Assembly: GCF_037975245.1 (NCBI RefSeq)
Contig: NC_092571.1
Coordinates: 8,718,501 to 8,782,500, forward strand
Direction: 5' to 3'
DNA length: 64,000 bases
From: Apostichopus japonicus
Taxonomy: Eukaryota > Echinodermata > Holothuroidea > Aspidochirotida > Stichopodidae
Each line of letters starts with the position of its first letter. The first letter of the stretch is position 1. The position numbers and the translations under genes were made by a program. Of this stretch, positions 46,640 through 58,200 are shown piece by piece. The notes beneath the pieces were generated by a model that was not told the origin of the DNA, searched no databases, and saw nothing but the letters and a program-made list of their open reading frames with translations.

Positions 46640-47790
46640 TTAAGTGTGTGAACTGTTCGTTGCTTCGTCCTGGAAGATTTTGGGACGAGCATGATCTTTG
46701 CCAAAATGCCGAACGTGCACTAGCATAGATCCTTGTCTAGTTTGTATTCAATTTTCTCCTATCACATTGGCAAGAGATGAACTCATGGTTAAAAGAGTGG
46801 AGGAATAAGTTGCAGAAGCAAGCTCAGCTACTGAAACCGAATGGCTCTTTGGAAAAGGGGGAAGTAGAGATGGGGGGAGTAAGAGAGGAAGGAGAGGATA
46901 TCAGAGGGTGAAGAGAAGAAATAGGTCACCTAGATATAGGTAAGACCTAGTTGACAGGCCTCTTGAAACATCTTCTGGAAAAGGGAGCAAGAGACAAGCT
47001 CCTTGAAAGGGAACAGAAATATGGCCTGACAGAAACAACAGTGTCCACGTCCACCATGGCAGTGGAGCCAGAGATGGCAGAGGGCCTGCGAGAGGAGGAT
47101 TTTCTAGACTGTAGAGCATCAGTAGAAAACTCAGGTCTAGAAGACATGTTCTTGGTTTCAGTGAGTGTTAGACGAGTATTCTTCAAGAGTCCTGGAAGAG
47201 GAGGCCCCCTCGGCAAGGGGAACGACGGTACCCCCGGAGTTAGTGCTCAGTGAGATTGGCCAATATTGGACTGGGGTTTCAGGAGCCACAATAGCAACGC
47301 AGGCATGAAGTTTACATTGGTCCTTATTCTGATTGCAGAAGTCCTCATGAGATACCATCAACAATTGCCTGTCTCCAGAAACAGTGCGGGCAGCTCCTTC
47401 TACTGTTGGGTCCGTTGATATAAGGGGTCCGTTGAAATGATTAACTTATGATCAATTTTCCAGGGTGTCAACGAGATCAATAACAATGCAGAAAGGAGAA
47501 GGTGGCCTCATCCACCAGGTGGACAAGGATGATAGCACTTCTGTTTTTGGGGGGCGGGGGGATGACCTGTTTGCAGGTAAAATCCATCTAAAGCTGCAGG
47601 AAGAGTTGACCCGTAAAGAGACCCAGGCAAAGTAGGAGTTCAGGTCATGGGAGAGAAGTAGACCTTGACGCTATTGACCAAGAGAGGCAAGACCTACCAG
47701 AGGGGTTCGAGGAGTCTTACAGGGTTATACGCAGAGAAGGTCGTTCACGAGCAGGGCAATAGGTAGACTCAGTTGTTATACTGTGGATAG
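46640..47790 (+). pseudogene. Probable 5' part of the DIRS/Ngaro-like element
   Basis: This stretch has a different base composition from the intron (purine- and G-rich + strand) and many short frames, such as 46951-47253. An upstream frame reads CVNCSLLRPGRFWDEHDLC near 46.65 kb, a small Cys-containing block, and later NRSPRYR. It lies upstream of, and on the same strand as, the RT, as a gag-like region would. The family assignment rests on position only. Confidence 0.4.
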
Positions 47791-47794
47791 GCTC

Positions 47795-48699
47795 TAGGGG
47801 TAAGGCAGATTTCCCATTGACTTAGTCTGGGCTACCATGGCTAACATGTGGTCGAAGATAACAGCAATAACAAAAGTATTCCATGGATTTCTTATAACTG
47901 CGTCACAATTTCAGCTATTAAACAGATACTAGGTTAGATTACCCCAGTGTGGTGTTAGGCAACCATGTGGTCAAACGTAACAGCAAAAATGAAAGTATTT
48001 CATGGATATCTTATAACTGCGTCACAACTTTAGCGAATAAACTGATGGTTAGGCTTAGCTAGATTTCTCATAGACTTAGTGTGGTGTTAGGCTACCATGT
48101 GGAAGAAATTGAAAGAACTCTCATAATTATTATTTATTCATTCATTTCTTTCATAGAAGTGAAGGCTGACAAGGAATTTCACGAGAGGTTAATGAATTAT
48201 AGCTGGGATAACTAAAAAATATAAATCGCAAATTGCTTTTTACTTAGACTTTTATTCCAAATGCGATCAAATTGCGTGAAACGCGCAATCTCGCAGATAA
48301 TGCATAATAAATAGTAGTAGTAGTAACAACTGCTTAAGGGCTAAATTGGATATTTATATGGTCTGATCCAATAGAGGTGGAGAGCAAACATAAGCAGCGG
48401 CAGCAGTACGATGTTAGTAGTGATGTTAATTATATGAAGTTTATAACAAGTTAATGAGAGAAACAAAACCAAATAGAAATTATTCAGGAAGGTCTTATAC
48501 CTTATCTAACATGTTCGTATTTGAACATGAAAACATTGTCAGTGGAGAATATAATTCATTTATTATAGCATACAATATGTAATTTCTTGAAAATCATGAT
48601 ACACAAGGGTAAACAATTTTTTCTCTGGGTACCTGGATACCCGACGGGTAACAGCTCTCAGGTACCCGGTTCCTGATTTTTGGACCCATGTAAACACTA
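47795..48699. mobile_element. hAT-type MITE fragment inside the DIRS-like element
   Basis: The interior repeats GTTAGGC-ACCATGTGG and ATCTTATAACTGCGTCACAA, and the right end GGACCCATGTAAACACTA matches the GGGTACCC family. The left TIR is not recognisable. The insertion splits the DIRS/Ngaro-like sequence. Confidence 0.72.
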
Positions 48700-49067
48700 C
48701 TATCACTAAAGGATCTTCTACAGCAACGACTAGACTGGACAGTGGGCGCTCCTGCAGTAGGCAGATATAGGCGGAGGTATTTGAAGCAATGAATCATAGT
48801 AAAGTGGGTCTTTCATCCAAGAGCAATCAATTTCCCATCTGAATGAATTTCTAAATTGAAAAGATTCCAAATTTCACTTAAAATGTTGAATTGGAAGCCA
48901 CCTGACGTGTAAGTTGTAGCCCATAGCCCTTGTGGGTTCCTCCCACATTTGCCATCGCTTAAGTGTCATAAAATAACTGCTGATTATAATTATTATTATT
49001 GTTCACCGCCCGGCCCTAGGGATGCTCACCCAACCTCGGCAAAACTGGAGGTTGGGGGTTGGAAATA

Positions 49068-49650
49068 ACATGGGTACCCACCTGACGCGATACAACCAGG
49101 TTCCTCATTTATTACCCCAATCCTACGCAAAGTGTGATTTGTTTTTTTTTGGCACCGATAGTTAGGCAAGATTTTCCCATTGACTTAGTGTGGTGTTAGG
49201 CTACCATATGGTCAAAGATAACAGGAACAGTAAAATGAATGTATTTCATTGATATCTGATAACTGCGAAACAATTTCAGCGAGTAAACAGATTGTTAGGC
49301 TAGATTTCCCTGTTGGCTTAGCGTGGTGTTAGGCTACCATGTGGAAGAAATTGAAAGAATTCTCACAATTATTATTTTTTCATTTGTATGAAGTTTTTAA
49401 CAAGTTAATGAAAGAAGCAAAAGCAAATAGAAAATATTGAGGAAGGTTTTATACCTTATCTTACATGTACGTATTTGAACATGAAAACATTGTCAGTGGA
49501 GAATATAATTCATTAGGTATAGCATCCAATATGTAATTTCTTGAAAGGGGCGAAACACGAGGGTAAACAATTTTCTTCGGGTACCCAGATACCCGACGGG
49601 TAACGGCTCTTGGATACCCGGTTCCCAATATTTGGACCCGTGTAAAACTA
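49068..49650. mobile_element. hAT-type MITE fragment, GGGTACCC family
   Basis: It starts near TGGGTACCCACCTGACGCG and ends with GGACCCGTGTAAAACTA, a damaged copy of the family's right TIR. Between them lie two GTTAGGCTACCAT units. It sits just upstream of the RT-coding part of the DIRS/Ngaro-like element. Confidence 0.7.
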
Positions 49651-49749
49651 GGAAAATGGTCTTTTGCCCAGCAGTGTGCACTTATTGGCACAGTGACATC
49701 ATCAAAGGTATAAGGTAAGATAGAGTTACGTCTGGTCTGCTTTTCGGAG

Positions 49750-51060
49750 AAGAGTTACACCAACATTCTCGGTTCCCGTCCAAAAGTTACCATTGAAGGG
49801 GGAAATTTGTTACTACAAAATGAGCAGTGGTAGCCTGAGGTATTGGGAGAGTTGGGAACACTCTTCAGGTCCTCATTTCTCTTAACCAAAAAGAGGGACA
49901 GGTCGTGGCGTCTTTTTCTAAATTTGAAACCCCTCAACAATTACGGTGTCAAGCCAGAGCATTTCCGCATGGAACACTAACTCGCTTTATTCCATTGCTG
50001 AGAAAAGGCATATATATGGCGAGCATGGACCTCCAAGACACTTACTAACACATACCGCTGCACCAGAAACATCTATGCTACCTGGCCTTCCGATACAAAG
50101 GAAGAGATTTTCAGTTCAGGGAACTGCTGTTAGGCTTGTCGACGTCACCTCATGTATTTACCAGATGTGCAGGAGCAGGGGTTTCCTTTCTCACAAAAGT
50201 GGGTGACACTGTTGTTTACCTCGATGATTGGCTGATTGTTGGGAAACCAAAGGAATATACAAGGAACAACGTCCACAAACCTTGCAGGTCTTACTTGATC
50301 AAGGTTGGCTGGTGAACAAGGCAAAGCCAAATCTAGTCCCAACACAAAGTATCCAGTTTCTGGGAGCTAAATTAGATTTCTGACGTGCCACAGTTGATTA
50401 CTGGCAGTCCCTTCAATAGAAGACCAAATTTTGTCACAACAAGAATCGTCAGCAGTAGATTGGCTCCCTGGGGCTCATGCATGGTGGACCGCTCCAACTT
50501 CATCTGCAATGGTTCAATGGCCCAAAAAATCTGGACAAGCAGGCATGAATTCCTCAAGTAGAAGAAAAATAGAACTAAGGGGTTCCCTTGAGGTGAGATC
50601 TACCAATGACATCCACTACAGGTGCCTCACCGACAGGGTGCCAGGGTGGGGAGCTCATTGGCAAGAGAAGGAGCAGATCAATCTGTTAGACCGACATTGG
50701 AGGCCTCTCTAGCACAGGTGAGGATCTCAAAGGTGACAGTCTTCACCAACAACACCATGGTAGTGGCCTATGTCAATCTGCAACTGGGGGCACACTCCAA
50801 GAAGTTGTGCCAGTCGACATGGGAACTACTGATGCAGTGCACGGAGTGGAAGGTAATACTAGGTTTCACACAGCAGGGAAAGAGAACGTAGAAGCAGATT
50901 ATCTGTTGAAGGGGAACTTAGATCCCCTGTACCCAAGGACATGTGACACAGTATTCAAGATTCTGGGAAGACCACTAATAGATCGGTATGCCACCTCCCA
51001 GAACACCAGTCTGTATTGTTTTGCACAATACAGTTCCACCCAAGGGCTTACCATACAGAT
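49750..51060 (+). pseudogene. DIRS/Ngaro-like reverse transcriptase and RNase H, broken
   Basis: Frame-shifted segments give FLLTKKRDRSWRLFLNLKPL then NNYGVKPEHFRME near 49.88-49.97 kb (RT fingers), YMASMDLQDTY and IPLHQKHLCYLAFRYKGRDF near 50.02-50.11 kb, then VYLDDWLIVGKPK at about 50.21-50.25 kb (the YxDD catalytic box with the W typical of tyrosine-recombinase retroelements), and IQFLGAKLDF. RNase H follows with VPGWGAHW near 50.64 kb and FTNNTMVVAYVNLQLG near 50.75 kb, then GRPLIDRYATSQN near 50.97 kb. Several stops and frame changes make it inactive. Confidence 0.75.
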
Positions 51061-51560
51061 GCTCTATCGTTTTCTTGGGATTATCTGGAAGCATTCACAA
51101 TCCCACCATAATTCTGATGGTTACTTACCACCTGTTATCACAGAAGAGAGGAATGCTCATATATACACCCAGATATCGAAGAGTTGCCTGGAAGTTGTCA
51201 GGGCTTCCTTCAGACAGACAGGATTTCTGCAGGCAGTTGCCTCCAATGCAGCCAACTGAAGGAGATCTACAATGGCAACTTACAATTCCCGACTATGGCG
51301 TAAAATTAACATTGAATTTCCTTCCAGGGGGTATTTTCATCCCAGGAATCAACGCTATGTCTTCTGCCGCCAAAGATAAATTATGATGACCAGTCTGGGC
51401 ATTGAAATGGTACCTGAAGGAACCGAGAAACTTTACGACAACCACAAACATGTTTATTTTAGCACAGGGGCCATTTTGCGGCAGCCTGGAGAACACTGAC
51501 AAGTTTTGTCACATGTTACTTATCAGATACTTTACAGGCTGAGTCTAACGCGGTGATGCA
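51060..51560 (+). pseudogene. Tyrosine-recombinase-like 3' part of the retroelement
   Basis: After RNase H comes DALSFSWDYLEAFTIPP near 51.06 kb, the block that joins RNase H to the 3' domain in DIRS/Ngaro elements. Near 51.39-51.54 kb PVWALKWYLKEPRNF resembles the CPVRALKxYLxRT start of the recombinase catalytic half. The catalytic R-H-R-Y set cannot be followed through the breaks. Weakly supported on its own, but in the expected order. Confidence 0.5.
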
Positions 51561-53471
51561 AAATCCCAGCTCCTACCCTTGGGCATCCCACCCATCTTGT
51601 TGCAGTTGAGGTTGTGACAAGAAGGGTAAGAGAGGACCAAAGTAAATATTCCAAAACTCACTGGTTTGGATATTTACAAGTGACAAGCTTACCTGTCTCC
51701 ATTCACACCTCCCTCCTCTGTGAGGGTTAGGGAGACAGCGGGACGGAGGGGTGGTCACCCTAGAGTACATTTAAAGCTCCCTGGAGAGTTCAGCTCAAGT
51801 TAATAGAGGTCAGGGCCATCATCAGTCTGAACCCAGATGGTGAACAGTGTTACTATTGGTGAGTTCAATGTTTTGAACCAACTTTCAACTTGAAAAGTGT
51901 AGTAACTAGGTTAAAAAAAACAAAATGTTGAAGGAGCATACAGCACTCGGTCAGGGTGACATACAATTTGCTCGCTTATTTTGCAGATTGTGCCATGTCA
52001 TATCAATATTGCAATATAGCTGTGTTTATTATTTTATATTGCTGTATATTTTAAGTTGTATATTGTACATTGTATACGTTTTACATGAATTTCTCTTGGT
52101 TGGAATGTGAAAGCCAAGGGACTGAGGGTAGCCATTCCTGTGAGTATAGTCGAGACTGACTGGTGTGTGATAGGGAATCACTTTGGGAAGAGGAAGTGGT
52201 CTAATGAGAAGGAAATCCATTGAATGGAGATGTCCGGACATAGTGTAAAAAGGTTACCAGTTCATTTTAGGCACGGTAGAACGAGGTGCTGTGGTTAAGA
52301 GGAGACAGGTAAGCCCAACACTTGTGAATATTTAATGCAGCAAGTTTGGAATTTACAAGCTACTTGCCCCGGAATGGATGTTTATGCCTTTAAAAAAATG
52401 CAAAATGCATCATTTGAAAAGTAAAGCACTGATCAACTTGGTGCATGGTATGTAGATCCACTATAGCAGGTTCAACAACCGTATTGCTTTTTGTCTAAAA
52501 AACTTTTTGTTAACATGCTAAGTTAAAGAGAGGATGAAGTTGATCAATATATTTGCCCACTTGAGTGCATGTAACTTGTTGGTAGCAATAGTCAAACCTG
52601 GAAACCTTGTGTGGTATACCATGATCGTTCTCACGTAAAGTGTGGCAAGGATGGAGTAGAGAGAGTGCCTGGGCCTTGGTTAGCAATTGCATAGGCACTC
52701 TTAAATCCAAGCAATTTTAAATCAGACAATGGATCTGTCCGTCAACATCAATTGAAGGGCTGTTGCCCGCATGTCATTTGCATGGTCCTGACCAAGATGT
52801 CCAAGTTATTGTCCATGTCAGTGCCTTCATTAAAGTTAACAGATAAAGTATGTCCGAGGTCTCTTTGGGTCAAGGCATTTATAATTCTGAAATGTATGAA
52901 ACTTAGTGGCAGTGTTCAGTTGGTGAAAGGCACAAAAAGTTTCAAAAGGATAAGAGGTCTTTGCAGTAAGTAATTAACTGAATTTTTAAATACAAATCTA
53001 ATTTAGACCACAGTTGATTATAATCAGCTGTTACACACAGACAATATGGAAGGCTGCCTTTCATGGTGATTGAAAGCATGATAGATTGTACAAGTCACCT
53101 CAAAACTTTAAGTGATATTTTCTCAACATAGACATTCCATTTGTCTTTGCATATAGCTGAAAAACACTGTTCATGATAGCTGACATCAAATCACCTATAG
53201 TGACCTCCAAATGTTTTGACATTCACATAGCCAGCTGCAAAACATTGTCTTGGAACCATAACAAAATTATGAGCCACAATTTCTCTGCCGCACTTTCTGG
53301 CCTATATTTCAAGACCTGTGGAAGTGACTGCATTGACTGCACTCTTATTTTGTTATTTTGCATACTGGAAACCAGATGGTTTATGATTATTTGAGATTAA
53401 GAAGAGAAGAAACTCCTAACATACATGTGTTAATACTTTCTAACACTGTACTTATATTGTTATTTTCACAG
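51561..53471. other. Intron before the last exon, nothing firm
   Basis: The first ~300 bp may still belong to the retroelement 3' end. After that, no frame with a recognisable motif and no clear repeat; it ends in the acceptor of the last UXS1 exon. Confidence 0.5.
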
Positions 53472-53549
53472 GTGCCACTCTCCGACGGTTTAGAAAAAAC
53501 TATAGATTATTTCAGAGAGGAAGTTAAATTGTTACAAAATAAAAGATGA
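53472..53549 (+). CDS. UXS1: UXS1 last exon with stop codon
   Basis: The terminal exon reads VPLSDGLEKTIDYFREEVKL then LQNKR and a TGA stop at 53547-53549, matching the C-terminal helix of UXS1 (PLxxGLxxxIxYFRxEL). The acceptor AG is at 53470-53471. The seven exons sum to 752 nt, giving 249 complete codons plus the split first Val and the stop. The protein ends about 20 residues earlier than the vertebrate enzyme, lacking its basic tail, which is not part of the catalytic fold. I see no AATAAA between the stop and the TA microsatellite at 54.43 kb, so the 3' UTR end is not defined here. Confidence 0.93.
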   Translation: MPLSDGLEKTIDYFREEVKLLQNKR

Positions 53550-54428
53550 AGTTATTTTCTGCCTTGCTAATGGTAAAACCAGAGGACTTGTCGAGACACC
53601 AACGGATGCTAATTTGGTAACACATGTTGGATCCAAAGTTGACAAGATAGATGTCTAGAACCATGGTGCAGGGTTGAGCCTTCCATAATTGTGGCAAATA
53701 ACTAATAGTTACTTTGTCATATATATCAATGTTTCTAAAAAATATATCTGTAGAATCACATTTTAGTGACCAAACATAACATAAAACAATTACTGTGCAT
53801 GTTAATGTAACAGATATGTTTACCAAGCTGTCAAATTAGTGAAGAGGACTTCCAGTTCAGTCTAAGTTTATGAGTGGAGGGAATGCCAGTCTCCTTTCAC
53901 TTTAGATATGACTTTGCTGCCATTTATAAGTCCATGAATTAGTAGGAATTTAGCCTGATAACAATGAAGGTATAGGTGAGTTTCTTACTTAACTATCACT
54001 ATACTTTGTGTATTTACAGGATCATCCATACGTCTCATATGTCATACTAAGTTATCTTTACAAGGAAAAGGCCTATTTTGTTCATCTTTTAAATTTCAAC
54101 ATGTATTTCTGTTTATTTTTATCATGTTTCTGTTTTGTAATTTAGATAACTTCTCTGCATTTGGTTGGTTTTGGGTACTGGATTGAGTTGGCATCTTGCA
54201 ATATTTGTTTCCTTTGTTTCAATTGTCTCAGAGAGTTGACATTGAAATGTTTGTGAAAAGAGTAAATATAATTCCTACACATTTTTATATTACACTTAAC
54301 AGAAAGCAACTGGTTTTCTGTATGATGCACCATTACTCTGTAAGTTTAAAGGACAATAGTAGTAAAACTTTCTTTAAAATAGGTATACCAAATGAACTGG
54401 TCACTCACCTGATGATGAAATTATTATG
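53550..54428 (+). other. UXS1 3' flank / 3' UTR
   Basis: Directly downstream of the stop codon. No AATAAA is visible; the frame at 54196-54513 runs into the TA microsatellite and has no motif. Confidence 0.5.
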
Positions 54429-54808
<380 letters not shown>

Positions 54809-55264
54809 TAAGCATATCTTGTTTAACATTTTTACGTGTCTGTAAGAGGAACAAGGTGTTTAATTATGTTATATTTATGTAATTAGCATCTTGTCAACAA
54901 AAACTTGTGGTTATTTGATCTCTCTTCTTACGTCATTTTTCAACCCTCTTTAGAGTGTTTGTTTTTAAGTATTTACCCTGCTCATAACATTCCATTTTAC
55001 ATTCTATTGTTTGCAATTCTCACACACTTAACTAAAATAATGATCAATCCATTCATAGCCAGAAGCATTCATTTTCATGGCTTTGGTGATAACATTGACA
55101 TAATAAGGGACAGATTGTTACCCCTAACTTTAGATAGCACCCCTAAAAGGATTTTATCCACCAGGCTGGACTACAGTGTTGTTCAATCTTTGCTTATGCC
55201 TATTGAAAAACTGCAGATTGTCATCACATTCATCAGCTCACACTTCACTTTTTGATTCTTTGCC
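54809..55264. other. Spacer between microsatellite and satellite
   Basis: A plus-strand frame (54905-55255) has an I-R-SIHFHGFGDNIDIIRDRLL stretch but no domain I can name. Its TTAGATAGCACCCC-like portion could be an old RT or ORF fragment; unsupported. Confidence 0.3.
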
Positions 55265-58200
55265 CGAAGGCTCAAGGAATCTGTGCGATGGTGATTGTGT
55301 GTGTGTGTGTATGTGAGGCCTTAACTCAAACAATGACATCTTGGTACATAGATGCGCCATGGTGAGTAGCTGAACCCTTTGATTTTGCTGCTCATTTCAT
55401 GAATAATTATGAGGTCACGGGGTCAAACGTGAAAATCTCCCAATGCGTATAACTCCGCAACCAAATGTCAGATTTATTCATACTTGATATTAATATGTTG
55501 GTAGAAAGTGGATACATGGTGATATAGTTTCAAATTGATATTATGTATATTTATAAGGGGGCGGGGCTTCAGTTGATTTTCGCTAAAATAGCTCGTAAAC
55601 ACGGTAACTGAACAACGACAAGTTGGATTGAAGTCATACTTGGTACATAGATGCGCCATGGTGAGTTAATTAACCCTATTGATTTTGCTACTCATTCATG
55701 AATAATTATGAGGTCACAAGGTCAAAAGCGAATATCTCCCAATGCTTATAACTCTGCAACCAAATGTCAGATTAATTTATACTTCATATTAATATGTCGG
55801 TAGATAGCAGGTACATGTTGCTTTATTTTCAGGTTGATATTATGCAAATTTATTAGGGGGCGGGTCTTAAGTGAATTTTCACTCAAATAGCTTGTGAACA
55901 CGGTAACTGAACAACGACAAGTTGGATTCAACTCATACTTGGTACGTAGATGCGCCATAGTGAGTAGCTGAACCCTTTGATTTTGCTGCTCATTACATGA
56001 ATAATTATGAGGTCACGGGGTCAAACGTGAAAATCTCCCAATGCTTATAACTCCGCAACCAAATGTCAGATTTATTCATACTTGATATTAATATGTTGGT
56101 AGAAAGTGGATACATGGTGATATAGTTTCAAATTGATATTATGTATATTTATAAGGGGGCGGGGCTTAAATTGATTTTCGCTAAAATAGCTCGTAAACAC
56201 GGTAACTGAACAACAACAAGTTGGATTGAAGTCATACTTGGTACATAGATGCGCCATAGTAAGTAAATTATACCCTATTGATTTTGCTACTCATTCATGA
56301 ATAATTATGAGGTCACGGGGTCAAACATGAAATCTCCAAATGCTTATAACTCCGCAACCAAATGTCAGATTAAGTTATACTTGATATTAATATGTTGGTA
56401 GATGGCAGGTACATGTTGCTTTATTTTCAAGTTGTTATTATGCAAATTTATTAGGGGCGGGGCTTAAGCGAATTTTGCATTCCAATGGCTTGTGAACACG
56501 GTAACTGAGCAACGACAAGTTGGATTCAGCTCATACTTGGTACAAAGATGCGCCATAGTAAGTAAATTAACCCTATTGTTTTTGTTGCTCATATCATGAA
56601 TAATTAAGAGGTCACAACTCACAAGGTCAAACGTTAAAATCTCCCAATGCTTATAACTCCGCAACCAAACGTCAGATTAAGTTATACTTGATATTAATAT
56701 GTTGGTAGATAGCAGGTGCATGTTGCTTTATTTTCCAGTTGATATTATGCATATTTATTAGGGGGCGGGGCTTAAGGAATTTTCACTCAAATAGCCGGAA
56801 CACGGTAACTGAACGACGACAAGTTGGATCGAAGCTATACTTGGTACGTAGATGCGCCATGGTGAGTAAATTAACGCTATTGATTTTGCTACTCATTCAT
56901 GAATAATTATGAGGTCACGGGGTCAAACATGAAAATCTCCCAATGCTTATAACTGCAACCAAATGTCAGATTTATTCATACTTGATATTAATATGTTGGT
57001 AGAAAGTGGGTACATGGTGATACAGTTTCAAGTTGATATTATGCATATTTATTAGGGGCAGGGCTTAAGTTGATTTTTCGCTAAAATAGCTCCTAAACAC
57101 GGTAACTGAACAACGACAAGTTGGATTCAACTCATACTTGGTACATAGATGCGCCATAGTGAGTAGCTGAACCCTTTGATTTTGCTGCTCATATCATGAA
57201 TAATTATTAGGTCACGGGGTCAAACGTGAAAATCTCCTCAAAACTCCGCAACCAGATGTCAGATTTATTTATACTTGATATTAATATGTTGGTAGAAAGT
57301 GGGTACATGGTGATATAGTTTCAAGTTGATATTATGTATATTTATAAGGGGGCGGGGCTTAAATTGATTTTCGCTAAAATAGCTCGTAAACACGGTAACT
57401 GAACAACGACAAGTTGGATTGAAGTCATACTTGGTAAATAGATGCGCCATGGTGAGTTAATTAACCCTATTGATTTTGCTACTCATTCATGAATAACTAT
57501 GAGGTCACAGGGTCAAACATGAAATTTCCAAATGCTTAACTCCGCAACCAAATGTCAGATTAAGTTATACTTTATATTAATATGTTGGTAGATGGCAGGT
57601 ACATGTTGCTTTATTTTCCAGTTGATATTATGCATATTTATAAGGGGCGGGGCTTAAGCGAATTTTCACTCAAATAGCTTGTGAACACGGTAACTGAACA
57701 ACGACAAGTTGGATCGAAGCCATACTTGGTACATAGATGCGCCATGGTGAGTAAATTAACCGTATTGATTTTGCTACTCATTCATGAATAATTTTGAGGT
57801 CACGGGGTCAAACGTGAAAATCTCCCAATGCTTATAACTCCGCAACCAAATGTCAGATTTATTCATACTTGATATTAATATGTTGGTAGAAAGTGGGTGC
57901 ATGGTGATATAGTTTCAAGTTGATATTATGTATATTTATAAGGGGGCGGGGCTTAAATTGATTTTCGCTAAAATAGCTCGTAAACACGGTAACTAAACAA
58001 CGACAAGTTGGATTGAAGTCATACTTGGTGCATAGATGCGCCATGGTGAGTAAATTAACCCTATTGATTTTGCTACTCATTCATGAATAACTATGAGGTC
58101 ACGGGGTCAAACATGAAATCTCCAAATGCTTATAACTCCGCAACGAAATGTCAGATTAATTCATACTTGATATTATTATGTTGGTAGAAAGTGGGTACAT

